A stretch of DNA of 64,000 nt from Acidobacteriaceae bacterium (GTDB taxonomy: Bacteria; Acidobacteriota; Terriglobia; Terriglobales; Acidobacteriaceae). The notes beneath the pieces are model-generated. The model ran no database searches. It was not told where the DNA came from and saw only the letters and a list, made by a program, of their open reading frames with translations. This document shows positions 10,501 through 20,210 of the stretch, one piece after another. The translations under genes and the position numbers were made by a program. Position 1 is the first letter of the stretch; each line of letters begins with the position of its first letter. Location of the stretch: the NCBI GenBank assembly GCA_003160215.1, contig PLQW01000276.1, positions 1-64,000 of the forward strand. Direction: 5' to 3'.

Positions 10501-10865
10501 GCGAGGCGATGACGGTGCACCAGGGCTACGAACTGAACTATCCGCTGATGACACAGACGACAACCAAGCATCCCGGCATGATGATGCCGCAGCATTCATT
10601 CTTCTCCACGGAGCAGGACAATGTGATCATCACGGCAATCAAGAAAGCCGCCGACGATGATGCGCTCATCGTCCGATTCTATGAGTGGGCCGGCAAGAAG
10701 GGGGATGTCGTTCTGCGGCTTCCCTGGGCGGCAGCGCAGGCTTGGGAGACGAACTTGATGGAGGTTACGCCAGTCCCACTCCAGTTGGATTCGACAGGCA
10801 ATGCGGTGACCGTCCCGACGAACCCGTACGAGATCAAGACAGTGAAGGTGCGGTTCGCCAAGTAG
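7572..10865 (+). CDS. Secreted alpha-mannosidase (glycoside hydrolase family 38)
   Basis: Signal peptide; GNSHIDMAWLWPWTETVEVVRNTF, GGMWVEPDLNMPDGESLVRQ, GWNPDSFGY. Confidence 0.92.
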   Translation: MNRMSFLILFVFVAASAFAQSPSTTPDPYKPVLDRLQSITVIPLETWQAHAADLPHGEYPALGTSDWQPVKLKEDWKGSRWLRLTYEIPAQLNGYSLQGARISLDLHVSSDDAIQISIFSNGNMVARTDEDGQVPITLIENAQPGQTLVLAVRVLDSGGGGCCGGDSTRIEHAELSIQPPPNRPDPALMRLQILSAEPVIAAYPDGNAEREQQLDAAVKAINATALDQGNQQAFDASLRDAQAKLGVLRPYMKQFSIAAVGNSHIDMAWLWPWTETVEVVRNTFGTALQLMREYPDFKFTASTAQAYEWIEEKYPAMFQEIQQRVKEGRWEVIGGMWVEPDLNMPDGESLVRQVLYGKRYFQQKFGKDINIGWNPDSFGYNWQLPQIYKRSGIDYFVTQKLLWASEFTKFPYRLFWWQAPDGSRLLTYFPSDYANPIDPQKMARDSATYGPMMWKYNGGTNSAPAGGLDMMYLYGVGDHGGGPTRQDLDTALRWQKGDLVYPKINFSTAAQYFADLEKNKSELNIPTWDGELYFQYHRGVQTTQSEEKRGNRQNEELVLNAEKVASINTLFGVAWPQGNFDTAWKGILFNQFHDILPGSGIHINYVDAARKYAMASQIDSDIIHAGLADLASRVQSDGVSVLVFNPLSWPRTGEVEVEVQFPTAVERVEAVGPDGKSMPVRVLSHDPLTNRVALSLLARNIPATGYKLVKLIPVKPESRLLGTLVPPGLLTTSAEFLQNEFIRLKVDPKTGCITSLFDKRSKIEALALPVQSEGSPAASPDGLPCGNLLQAFVDKPKRWDAWNIDADFVKQHWDLMQADEVKLAENTPLRAVIRVKHHFQKSTFVQDITMYPGVPRVDVHMQADWHEQHILLKVAFPVSARSDKATFEIPYGSVERPTTRNTPAEQAQFEVPALRWADISDAIHGFSLLNDSKYGYDAKDNVLRLSLLRSPTWPDPETDQGQHEFTYSLYPHGGTWREAMTVHQGYELNYPLMTQTTTKHPGMMMPQHSFFSTEQDNVIITAIKKAADDDALIVRFYEWAGKKGDVVLRLPWAAAQAWETNLMEVTPVPLQLDSTGNAVTVPTNPYEIKTVKVRFAK

Positions 10866-10872
10866 CCTTGCT

Positions 10873-12783
10873 ATGAGCTTCACTCTCCTCGACTGGTCGG
10901 CGATCGTTGGCTATCTCGCCATCACGCTCATCGTGGGCCTGTGGTTCCGTCGCCGCTCCAGCCGCAGTGTTGACGACTACTTCGTCTCCGGACGCAACGT
11001 GAACTGGTGGCTGGCGGGGACCTCGATGGTGGCGACCACCTTTGCCGCCGACACGCCGCTGGTGGTCACTGGCCTGGTCTACTCGCAGGGAATCTCCGGG
11101 AACTGGCTGTGGTGGGGCTTCCTGTTCTCGGGCATGATGACGGTGTTTCTGTTCTCCCGCCTGTGGCGCCGTTCTGGATTGCTCACTGACGTGCAATTTG
11201 CCGAGATCCGTTACTCCGGCAAGCCCGCTGCATTTCTTCGCGGCTTTCGCGCCCTCTATCTCGGCCTGCTGATGAACTGCGTCATTCTCGGATGGGTGAC
11301 GAAGGCGATGACCAGCATCATTGCGACCACGCTGGCGAACACGCCGATGCTGGCGCACATTAGCCGCTTCATGAGCGCGCACTTCGGCTCGGTGTGGAGC
11401 GGCAACGACGGCGCGGCGCTTGCCATCTGCGTATTCTTCCTGATTCCGTTCACCGGGCTGTACGTTGCTCTTGGCGGGCTGTGGGGAGTGCTGTGGACCG
11501 ACTTGTTCCAGTTTGTGCTGAAGATGACAATCGTCATTGGCGTTGCTTACTTCGCGGTCGTCGCCTGCGGAGGTATGACGGCCATGCTCGACAGCCTGCG
11601 CAGAATGCAGGCCGCCGCGGGCACAAATGCCGCCAATCCGCTCGGCTTCTTCCCCGAATTTTCGCGAGGCCTCACGGCCGAGCCGCTGTGGATGGTCCCG
11701 GTCGCGAACATTCTTGTGTTCATCGGGCTGCAATGGTGGGCGTTCTGGTATCCGGGCGCAGAGCCAGGCGGCGGGGGCTACATCGCGCAGCGCATCTTCA
11801 GCGCGCGCGATGAGAAGCAGGGTCTGCTCTCGGTGCTGTGGTTCAACATCGCGCATTACGCCATTCGCCCCTGGCCCTGGATCATTACCGGCCTCGCGGT
11901 CATCGTTCTTTATCCCGGTCTGCAGCATCCCGAGAGTGGCTACATGATGGTTCTGAATGCGCACCTGCCGTACCAATACCGGGGTATCGCCATCGCCGGC
12001 TTCCTGGCGGCATTCATGTCAACTATTGCCACGCAGTTGAATTGGGGCGCGTCTTACCTGGTCGCCGATTTTTATCGCCGGTTCGTGAAGAAGACTGCCT
12101 CCGAGGGGCATTACGTCCTGGTATCGCGTCTCAGCACGGTGCTGCTGGTCATCGTTTCTGCGTGGGTGTCGGTGCAGCTTGGGTCCATCGCCTCGGGATG
12201 GCAGGTGGTGCTGCAAGTAGGAGCAGGCACGGGAGCGGTGTACATCCTGCGCTGGTACTGGTGGCGGATCAATGCCTGGAGCGAGATCTCCGCCATGGCT
12301 TGCTCGCTGTTTGTGACCATCGTCCTGAACCGATGGCAGCCGTTCACCGGCAACAGCTCCCTGGTTTTTGCGAAAAGCACATTTGCGACCACGATTGTCA
12401 CCACCGTGGTCTGGCTCACGGTAACGCTGCTGACGAAGCCCGAGCCCGATGAAGTTCTGGTGCGCTTCTATCGCCATGTGCGGCCCGATGTCCGCGGTTG
12501 GAAGCGTGTGGCGGCGCAGGCGCCGGAAGCCGGGCAGCACCGTGACATCGGCAGCAACCTGGTGGCGTGGCTCCTTGGCTGCGCTATGGTCTATCTATGC
12601 CTGTTCGGCGCGGGGAAAATATTGTTTCGTCAGCCCATGCTCGGAGCCGTTTTGCTCGTTGGATCGGCGATCTGTGCTGTGCTGCTGTATCGCGGCGTAG
12701 TACAAAACTTCAAGGTCGAGCCGCAGGCGGCGAGCAGTGGAGTACCGAACTGGGAAGAGGTCACTGCAACGACCACGCGCTAA
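10873..12783 (+). CDS. Sodium:solute symporter (SSS) family transporter
   Basis: VDDYFVSGRNVNWWLAGTSMVATTFAADTPL...; multiple TM segments. Confidence 0.9.
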   Translation: MSFTLLDWSAIVGYLAITLIVGLWFRRRSSRSVDDYFVSGRNVNWWLAGTSMVATTFAADTPLVVTGLVYSQGISGNWLWWGFLFSGMMTVFLFSRLWRRSGLLTDVQFAEIRYSGKPAAFLRGFRALYLGLLMNCVILGWVTKAMTSIIATTLANTPMLAHISRFMSAHFGSVWSGNDGAALAICVFFLIPFTGLYVALGGLWGVLWTDLFQFVLKMTIVIGVAYFAVVACGGMTAMLDSLRRMQAAAGTNAANPLGFFPEFSRGLTAEPLWMVPVANILVFIGLQWWAFWYPGAEPGGGGYIAQRIFSARDEKQGLLSVLWFNIAHYAIRPWPWIITGLAVIVLYPGLQHPESGYMMVLNAHLPYQYRGIAIAGFLAAFMSTIATQLNWGASYLVADFYRRFVKKTASEGHYVLVSRLSTVLLVIVSAWVSVQLGSIASGWQVVLQVGAGTGAVYILRWYWWRINAWSEISAMACSLFVTIVLNRWQPFTGNSSLVFAKSTFATTIVTTVVWLTVTLLTKPEPDEVLVRFYRHVRPDVRGWKRVAAQAPEAGQHRDIGSNLVAWLLGCAMVYLCLFGAGKILFRQPMLGAVLLVGSAICAVLLYRGVVQNFKVEPQAASSGVPNWEEVTATTTR

Positions 12784-12839
12784 GGTTTAGAATTTGCATG
12801 GAAAGTCAGAGCATTGCCGCAATCGTCAAGGCAAAAAAC

Positions 12840-12861
12840 GGGGAGAGTTCTCACTCTCCCC
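12840..12861. terminator. Terminator-like hairpin
   Basis: GGGGAGAG-ttctca-CTCTCCCC, 8-bp perfect stem, no clear U-tract. Confidence 0.45.
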
Positions 12862-12923
12862 AACATGCGACAGAGGCGACATCAATTCGTGTGATTCTCT
12901 GACCGACGGATTGGTTGCACGAC

Positions 12924-13907
12924 ATGCCAGAACTAGACACGGCCGAGCAAGCTGGAGAGATTCCGGAACTGGCCAAAATTGTCGGAACCGAAGAGTGCAG
13001 CCTGACCCTCGATGGAGTGCGGTGGCGCTATCTACGTGCAGGCTCCGGTCCTCCACTTCTGCTAATCCATGGGTTTATGGCCTATTCTTTTTCCTGGCGC
13101 TTCAACATGGAGGCGCTGTCCCGGCATTTCTCGGTGTATGCCATCGATCTGCCGGGCTGTGGATTCTCGCAGCGTCCCGGTGACGCTCAACATTCGCTGG
13201 CCAGCGATGCCGAAGGCGTTCTGCGCTTCATGGATCATTTCGGAATGGAGCAGGCGGACGTGCTGGGCACTTCTCGCGGCGGCGGAGTGGCGATTGTCCT
13301 GGCTGCTCTGGCCGCGCAACAGTCAATGCGACAGCGCATCCGGCGGCTGGTGCTGGTTTGTCCCATCAATCCCTGGTCGAGCTACGGCCGGCTGTTGACT
13401 CGCTTGCTTTCCACCGCGCTGGGCGGCTTCTCCGTCACTCATATCCTACCTAGGTTGCAGGTGGTGATGCTCCGGTACTTTCGCAAACTGTACGGCGATC
13501 CGCGGCGTATTTCGCCGGGCAGCGTCGAAGGCTACACTGCGGGATTGAACGTGCCGGGAAGCTTTGAGCACATGCTGCGCATTGTGCGGTCGTGGCATCG
13601 CGACCAGGCACTCATCGAGGAGTCTTTGCCAGCGATCAGCGAAGTACCCACACTGCTGCTTTGGGGTTCCCGCGACACAGCGGTGTACCCCTCGTCAGCC
13701 TATGCCCTGCAACGCCGCATGAAGAATAGCGCGCTGATGATCCTCGATGGCGTCGGCCATGTTCCCTACGAAGAGGTCCCCGACGAGTTCAACCGGGTGA
13801 TCTGCGACTTCCTGTTGCACGACACGCCGCCAACGCCACTCGAAACTGCGCCCGGGGCACCCGCTTCATCGCAGATTTCATCGGTTACCGCTGGCCGGGC
13901 GGATTGA
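12924..13907 (+). CDS. Alpha/beta hydrolase
   Basis: LLLIHGFMAYSFSWRFNMEAL...GTSRGGGVA...GVGHVPYEEVPDEFN. Confidence 0.88.
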   Translation: MPELDTAEQAGEIPELAKIVGTEECSLTLDGVRWRYLRAGSGPPLLLIHGFMAYSFSWRFNMEALSRHFSVYAIDLPGCGFSQRPGDAQHSLASDAEGVLRFMDHFGMEQADVLGTSRGGGVAIVLAALAAQQSMRQRIRRLVLVCPINPWSSYGRLLTRLLSTALGGFSVTHILPRLQVVMLRYFRKLYGDPRRISPGSVEGYTAGLNVPGSFEHMLRIVRSWHRDQALIEESLPAISEVPTLLLWGSRDTAVYPSSAYALQRRMKNSALMILDGVGHVPYEEVPDEFNRVICDFLLHDTPPTPLETAPGAPASSQISSVTAGRAD

Positions 13908-13920
13908 TCGATCACAGAGT

Positions 13921-15183
13921 CTAGTCAGCGGCCGAATTGTCCCGCTGATAGACCTTGGCTTCGGCATGTCGGGCGGGCCACCACGCCGCCAGCCCGGCCC
14001 CCAGATACATGGCTCCCACGATCCAGAAGCCGTAGATTAGCCCGTGTCGATGGGCGGCTTCGCCCGCCAGCAACGAAGTTCCGATCTGTAGGGCGCTGGC
14101 CACGAAGGCGAAAGTGTTTTGCACCCTTCCCATGAAGTGACGCGGCACCATCTGCATCATCTCGCTGGAAAGAGCAATGCCGCCAACTCCACGGCTGGAG
14201 CCCATCATGAAGTAAATGGGCACCGCCAGCGCCAGCCAATGCGAGACTGGCAGCAGGAAGAGCGACAACGCAATGATGGACATGGTCACGGTGACCGAAC
14301 GGGCCCCATGGCGCCGGATAAACGTCGAAGCGTAGAAAACGCTCACGAAGGCCCCGACTGCCCAGCCGGCATTCAGCCACCCGTAGCCCACGGCTCCGCT
14401 GTGCAGGATGCGCTCGCTGAGCGGGGCTGACAGTACACCCTGGGTCATCATGGCCGCGACAAAAAGCGCCCACGCGATACCTATCAGCAGCACGCGCCGG
14501 TTTTGCCGGACGTAGCGGTAGCCTTCTCCGAGTTCGTGGATATAGCGCGCGACCGCGCCGGAGGGTGAGGCCGATGCCGTGGCCTCCGCTATCGGACGCG
14601 AAACCGTCACTCTACCCTTGCGCACCTGGAGGATGCAGGCCAGCGAGACCGCGTAACTGGCGCAGTCGATGAGCAACACTCCGCCCAGACCGACGTGGTT
14701 GTACATGAAGCCGACTACAGCGCCCGCCATCAGCCATCCACCCTGCAACGCCGCTAATAACAGCGAGTTTGAATCCAGCATCTTGTCGTCCGGCGTCAGC
14801 TCCTGGATGAGTGCGTTCACCGTCGGGAAGAACATCCAGAAACCGATGGCGACCAGGATGTTCATGGCGTATAGGTGCCATAGCCGCACATGATGGGTGA
14901 ACACCAGCATGGCGACGAAGAAGATGATGGCCCCGCGCGCCGAGTCGAGCCACAACATCAGGTGACGACGGTCTTCGCGGTCGATGAGGACGCCGGTAAA
15001 GGGCAGCAGCACTAGCGAGGGAAGGGTCTGCAGCGCGATGAGCGCCGCTAGGGACACCTCCGAATGCGTGGCCTGCAGGATGTACCAGATCACGGCAGCG
15101 GAGTTCATGCCGCTGCCGATCATGGAAATGAGATTGGCTACGAAGATCAGCCGCATCCCACGGTGCTGGAACATCTCCCTCAT
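13921..15183 (-). CDS. MFS transporter (EntS/enterobactin-exporter-like)
   Basis: MREMFQHRGMRLIFVANLISMIGSGMNSAAVIWYILQAT...FTGVLIDREDRRHLML. Confidence 0.88.
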   Translation of the reverse strand: MREMFQHRGMRLIFVANLISMIGSGMNSAAVIWYILQATHSEVSLAALIALQTLPSLVLLPFTGVLIDREDRRHLMLWLDSARGAIIFFVAMLVFTHHVRLWHLYAMNILVAIGFWMFFPTVNALIQELTPDDKMLDSNSLLLAALQGGWLMAGAVVGFMYNHVGLGGVLLIDCASYAVSLACILQVRKGRVTVSRPIAEATASASPSGAVARYIHELGEGYRYVRQNRRVLLIGIAWALFVAAMMTQGVLSAPLSERILHSGAVGYGWLNAGWAVGAFVSVFYASTFIRRHGARSVTVTMSIIALSLFLLPVSHWLALAVPIYFMMGSSRGVGGIALSSEMMQMVPRHFMGRVQNTFAFVASALQIGTSLLAGEAAHRHGLIYGFWIVGAMYLGAGLAAWWPARHAEAKVYQRDNSAAD

Positions 15184-15472
15184 ACCGTTCAACTGTAACC
15201 CAGTGGTGGTGTGCAATTCCGCTAACCCATTCTGAAGACGCGAACATTGCCGTTCAAGACGCACAGCTCTCCGGTGAACGGGCATTCGATTCACATGGAA
15301 TGCTCTCTCTTCTTGAACGATCGGCAATCTCACTCACCGGTGTGCGGTAGCTCATAGCGAGTCGCGGCCTGAAGAGCTACGATTTGCGGGAATAAGACTC
15401 TCGGCATTCGCTAGGTGCGGATAGCGAGCACAAACCGTCCGGCGGCTGCCCGGTCAGTCATCGAGGTGCACT

Positions 15473-16591
15473 ATGCGTTTCGTGCGTCAACTGATTTTCT
15501 GTGGGGCGCTGATTTCCTCCCTTGCGGGTTGGTCGCAAGACGTCAAGATCGTCATTCCTGCTGGTTCGCCGGAGGACAAGGAATTAGCGGCGATCACCGC
15601 CGAGTCCGATGCGCAGAAGCGCATAAGCCTCTACCAGGAGTTCCTCAAAACGTATGCCGACAATAAGCCTGCCTTGGCTTATGCGGAGTGGCAACTCTCG
15701 CAACAATATCTCTCCGCGGGCGACACTGCCAAGGCGTGGGAGTATGGCGACCAGGCGGCGGCGCTCTATCCCAACAACCTCGACATAATCGTTTCGCAGG
15801 CCGGGGTGGCGCAGGCCATGAAAGACAACGGCAAGATCGTTGATTACGCCGGGAAGGGAGCAGCGGTGTTCCATTCCATCTCCACCCAGGCGAAGGCCGC
15901 CGACGTCTCCGATGCGGACTGGGCCACTCACGTGAGTGAGGAGCAGAATTCGGCGCGCCCCAGCTACGAGTTCCTGGAAACGGCTGCCTACAACGCCATA
16001 GCTGCTGAGCAAGATCCAGCCAAGCGCATGAGCTACATCGAGAAGTTTACTCCGGCGTTCCCTAAATCGCAGTTCGAGCAGCCGGTGTCGCAACTTGCAC
16101 TCTACAGCTTGCAACAGCTAAACCAGCCGCAACGTCTGGAGGCCTATGGGGAAAAGGAGTTGGCGGCCAATCCCGATAGCGTCCCCGCGTTGCTCATGCT
16201 GGCCAACGCCTACGTGGACGATCCCAAGCAAGTGGCCAAGGCAATCACGTACGCGAACAAAGTGATCGCCCTCGAAGGTCCAGATGCGGCCACTGCCGAC
16301 AAGTCGAAGAAGCTATCGGCGGGAGTGGCACACTCTACCCTCGGTTATGTGTATTTGAAACAGGACAAACTGGCGGCAGCCGTACCGGAGCTCAAAACCG
16401 CGGTGGGCCTGTTACAGGAAGATCCCCAAGCCCAACAGGCTGCGCTTTTCCGGCTGGGTTATGCCTACGCGAAGCAGAACCGCAAAGCCGATGCCGTTGC
16501 TGCCCTGCAGAAGGCTGCCGCGATGGATGGTCCGTATCAGGCACTCGCACGCGACATGCTGGCCAAGGTAAACACGGCAGGGAAGAGGTAA
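15473..16591 (+). CDS. Secreted TPR-repeat protein
   Basis: Signal peptide; TPR-like repeats, e.g. STLGYVYLKQDKLAAAVPELKTAVGLLQ and FRLGYAYAKQNRKADAVAALQKAA. Confidence 0.8.
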   Translation: MRFVRQLIFCGALISSLAGWSQDVKIVIPAGSPEDKELAAITAESDAQKRISLYQEFLKTYADNKPALAYAEWQLSQQYLSAGDTAKAWEYGDQAAALYPNNLDIIVSQAGVAQAMKDNGKIVDYAGKGAAVFHSISTQAKAADVSDADWATHVSEEQNSARPSYEFLETAAYNAIAAEQDPAKRMSYIEKFTPAFPKSQFEQPVSQLALYSLQQLNQPQRLEAYGEKELAANPDSVPALLMLANAYVDDPKQVAKAITYANKVIALEGPDAATADKSKKLSAGVAHSTLGYVYLKQDKLAAAVPELKTAVGLLQEDPQAQQAALFRLGYAYAKQNRKADAVAALQKAAAMDGPYQALARDMLAKVNTAGKR

Positions 16592-16607
16592 CTGCGCAAA
16601 GCCGCGC

Positions 16608-17204
16608 TTATTTCTTGACCAGTGCGTCGGAAAGCAGGCGGGCTTTCGTGGCCAAGTTATATGCGCGCTCGAAATCATTGTCCGATGTGGCCTTGTGCGA
16701 TTGAGCAATGTAGGTCTTGATCTGCGCAACCATGGCTTGTTCGTCGTGACTCAGTTTGCGATTCACGCTCGTCAAGTTTTTCTCGGTGGCGGCAAGCAAT
16801 TCAGCGGTTGTCTGTTTCTGATGGCTCACCTGCTCGCTGCTGACGTCAGCGGCGATTGCGGTGTCGGGGGCGACCTCAGCCGGATTAGGTAGAGGATGGG
16901 CAGCGGCAACGGTAGAATTGCTGTTGCCATTCGCGGGAGTGGTGTCTGGGCTGCTGGCCGGGGGCTGCGCCGGTTTCTTTCGGTGATGCGGCTGTGACTT
17001 CGGCTTCTGCGGTTCGGGGGCGGGCACCTCCTGTTTCGGCTCCGGCGGCGGCGGAGCGGCCTCGGAAATTTCATCCGGTACCGGGACCGAGATGGTCGGA
17101 GCCTGCGCCTGTGGCGGAAGCTGTGGCTTTTTCTTTTTACACGCCACGCTAAGGAACAACGACAAGACCAGGACCGAAGCGGCGAGTTGGCGCCAAATGT
17201 TCAT
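16608..17204 (-). CDS. Putative lipoprotein, proline-rich N-terminal linker
   Basis: LSLFLSVACKKKK lipobox-like; Pro-rich linker, helical C-terminus. Confidence 0.7.
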   Translation of the reverse strand: MNIWRQLAASVLVLSLFLSVACKKKKPQLPPQAQAPTISVPVPDEISEAAPPPPEPKQEVPAPEPQKPKSQPHHRKKPAQPPASSPDTTPANGNSNSTVAAAHPLPNPAEVAPDTAIAADVSSEQVSHQKQTTAELLAATEKNLTSVNRKLSHDEQAMVAQIKTYIAQSHKATSDNDFERAYNLATKARLLSDALVKK

Positions 17205-17317
17205 GCGAAGTTCTGCAATACCGCTGCCGCGCTAGTTCTCTGCATGGACGACTGCCCAAGAGCAAGCGAGCAGAACAATTGCTCTCCATGATAAACCTCT
17301 GGCCGCAATACCTAACA

Positions 17318-17331
17318 CCGTAGTATTACGG
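17318..17331. promoter_or_regulatory. Short perfect palindrome
   Basis: CCGTA-gtat-TACGG between the histidine kinase 3' end and the lipoprotein gene. Confidence 0.35.
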
Positions 17332-17355
17332 TTTCTCCCCAGTGCCTCCTCGGGA

Positions 17356-19236
17356 TCAGGTGCGAGTCGCGATTTCCGCGTCTTTCAGCTCCTGCGCGCC
17401 CGCCAAAGGGAGGACCAGGCGGAAGGTGGTTCCTCGACCCATTTCGGTCACGAAATGGAGAGCGCCGTTGTGGAGTTGCAACACGCGGTAGCTCATTGCC
17501 AGGCCAATGCCGCTGCCCGCCTTCTTGGTGGTGAAATACAGATTGAAAATCTTGTCCCGAATCTCTGGGGGAATTCCGGCGCCCTGATCGCGGACCTCGA
17601 TGGTGGCTGCCGTTTCGTCGCGGCGTGCGACCATACTGAGCACGCCCCCGTCGCTCATGGCCTGCACTCCATTGAGGACGACGTTCAGCAGGGCCTGCTT
17701 AATGAGGTCGGCGTCGGCCCTCACGGGCACCGCCTCGCTGCCCAGGTTGATTTCGACCTTCACGCCCAGGAGCGCCGCCTCCGGTGATGCCAGCAGGGCA
17801 ACGTCCTCCATCAAACGGCGCAAATCGAAGTCGGAAAGGCGCAACTCCAAGGGACGATTGAAGTCCACCAGCGTCTGCACCACCCGATCCAAGCGATGAA
17901 TCTCGCGTCCGATGATGTCCATGTGGCGCCGCGTGTCAGGATCGATCTCCCGCATCTTTTCGCGCAGCAGCTCGAGGTGAACCACGATGGCGTTGATGGG
18001 ATTCTTTACTTCATGGGCAACGCCGGAGGTGAGCCGCCCAATGGCCGCCAGACGGCGGGACAGTTCAATTTCGTTCTCGATTCGGCGCACCGATTCGGCG
18101 TCGCGCATGGTGAGAAGCGCCCCTATACGCTCGCCGCGCTCGGCAATGAAATCGAGCGCAATTTGTATGCGCTGTCCGTTCTCCAGCTCGATCTCACGTT
18201 GCGGGATGGGTTGGTGCAGAGCGAAGGCATCCAGCACGATGCGGCCCAGCTTGTTGGCATCGTTGAATACCTCCTCCACCACGTTTCCCAGAATCTCTCC
18301 CCGCGGCCGCCCGACGAACCGTTCGGCCGAGGCGCTTACCAGCACCACGCGCGTGTCGCGAGTAAACAGAACGAGTCCGTCCTGCAACGTGCCCATAATC
18401 TGGTCGAGGTTCTCTTTGAGGGCGCTAAAGACTTCTTTCACGTCGCGGATCTGCCGGCCCAGGCGGTCAATCTTGGTATTAACCAGCCCGTATTCGTCGG
18501 TCCCCCTCGGATCAGGCTCGGGTGTGATGTCGGGCACGCCCGCGGTCATCTGGTCCAGACGACGGCCAATGGCCTCCAACGGGCGCAATGCAATGTTCGA
18601 TACCCCGGCTGCTAATGCGAGTGATAGCAGGATGGCAATGGCGGAGAAAAAAAGCGCGCGTGTGAGTTGCGGCTTGACCGCGCTCTTCAAAAGCACGGTG
18701 GAGATGCCCACACGGATATCGCCGAACGGCTGCCCCTCGCGCTGGATGGGCAGGTAAACGTCGTAAACCCTCGGCGCGCCATACACGACCTCGAGCTGGC
18801 GCCGGAAGCTTCCATTGCGCACATTCTGGAAGTCCTCACGCGGCTCTAGTTGAGTGCCGATGGCGGACGGGTCGGTGTGTACGATGGCCCGGCCGTTCAC
18901 ATCGGTAATGGCCGCGTCGGAGATGGTGGGAGAATAGCCAACGATGGATTGCAGCAGAGTGTTAAGCCCGGGGTCAGTCTGTAAGGCTTCGTCCAACACC
19001 GCCTCGACTTGCTTGGGGTCGTTGGTATTGACAAAGGTGCTACTGAGGTCAACCTGCGAGGCTTCGCGTGCGCTCTCCCGGATCTCCTTGGCCACGAAGG
19101 CGGCATTGTCATAAGCCTCCGCCGTGCGCTGCCGTGCCACGTGCGACACGTACAAATAAGAAAAGGCCGCAACCAGCGCGAATACCATACCGCTGATAGC
19201 AAGGACCAGCTTTGTTTTCAGGCGGATTTGAGCCAT
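17356..19236 (-). CDS. Membrane sensor histidine kinase (HAMP, PAS, HisKA, HATPase)
   Basis: SGVAHEVKNPINAIVVHLELL H-box; DQGAGIPPEIRDKIFNLYFTTKKAGSGIGLAMS; start inferred at MAQIRLKTKL. Confidence 0.92.
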   Translation of the reverse strand: MAQIRLKTKLVLAISGMVFALVAAFSYLYVSHVARQRTAEAYDNAAFVAKEIRESAREASQVDLSSTFVNTNDPKQVEAVLDEALQTDPGLNTLLQSIVGYSPTISDAAITDVNGRAIVHTDPSAIGTQLEPREDFQNVRNGSFRRQLEVVYGAPRVYDVYLPIQREGQPFGDIRVGISTVLLKSAVKPQLTRALFFSAIAILLSLALAAGVSNIALRPLEAIGRRLDQMTAGVPDITPEPDPRGTDEYGLVNTKIDRLGRQIRDVKEVFSALKENLDQIMGTLQDGLVLFTRDTRVVLVSASAERFVGRPRGEILGNVVEEVFNDANKLGRIVLDAFALHQPIPQREIELENGQRIQIALDFIAERGERIGALLTMRDAESVRRIENEIELSRRLAAIGRLTSGVAHEVKNPINAIVVHLELLREKMREIDPDTRRHMDIIGREIHRLDRVVQTLVDFNRPLELRLSDFDLRRLMEDVALLASPEAALLGVKVEINLGSEAVPVRADADLIKQALLNVVLNGVQAMSDGGVLSMVARRDETAATIEVRDQGAGIPPEIRDKIFNLYFTTKKAGSGIGLAMSYRVLQLHNGALHFVTEMGRGTTFRLVLPLAGAQELKDAEIATRT

Positions 19237-19530
19237 GGGGACACTCGCATTGCGTGGGATATTGCCGGAATCATACCAGCCGCAGAGGACAGCGGAAAGG
19301 TCGGGGCCTTCCGGAAGGGCAAACAGTTCCCAGATTTTTCCGTAAGCGACACATCGGCAGTGGTTTAGGTGGAGGACACCAAGGCTCGGATGCAGCCGTT
19401 GTGGTAAGGTTGCATGGGCATTGCGGCGCCTGAACAACGAAATCTGCCAGATCCGCGTCCAATGTCAGAAGCCCACGGGGGGAAGCAATCCGCGAGGTGT
19501 GGTTGGTACGGCAAGGCAGGAGAGAACAAG

Positions 19531-19770
19531 GTGGCCCAACCGGCAATGGAAGAAAGCAAGAAATTACAAAGCGAGACGATTACCAAACTGCGTACCCTGT
19601 CCCACGACCTGAGCAATTACATCGAAACCATCATGCAGGCTTCCTATCTTCTGGCCCAGGCGAAACTCGACGAGAACAACAAGAAGTGGCTCGATTTGGT
19701 CGACAAAGCAGCGCAAGATGCGGCCCGAGTCAATCGCGAGATTCGCGAAATGTTGCGTTCGCAAAATTGA
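19531..19770 (+). CDS. Small stand-alone HisKA/DHp-like protein
   Basis: KLRTLSHDLSNYIETIMQASYLLAQAKLDENNKKWLDLVDKAAQDAARVNREIREML; GTG start with AGGAGAG upstream; no ATPase domain. Confidence 0.55.
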   Translation: MAQPAMEESKKLQSETITKLRTLSHDLSNYIETIMQASYLLAQAKLDENNKKWLDLVDKAAQDAARVNREIREMLRSQN

Positions 19771-20210
19771 CGATCATGGCTCACCCCGCGGAGTCAGGAC
19801 TAGCAACTTCAGAGTGCAAAACCACGGCAGTGCGGACCGACTTTTCCCTGTACGCTGGCCCAATTGTCTGACACGTGTGCCTCCGCCAGATCGTTGTTGG
19901 TAGTCGCGGCTATGCTTGCAGTTGGCGCGAGCTGGCGCGGGCAAACACGCCAGCTCCCTACCTATGATGAGAGATTGCCGGGGTCTATATAGTTCATGAA
20001 GACGGAAATTCCCGGCAGGACGAGGACCGCCGACGGTTTGCTGGTGAGTGGCTGGCCCTCCCGTAGGGTGAAGGTTGGCATGAATAGCAGTCGCGTCGAA
20101 CTGGATTCAGGGAAACGTTTGAGCCCGCACATCCAGACGTGGTGCGGCCCACCAGGCCGGCGGAGACGAGACGTCTCCGCCAAACCTATGTGGGGCTCGT
20201 TTCCTAATTG

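Noticed and set aside
10834-11976. 380-aa minus-strand ORF
   Set aside because: Antisense of the SSS transporter; composition typical of shadow ORFs.
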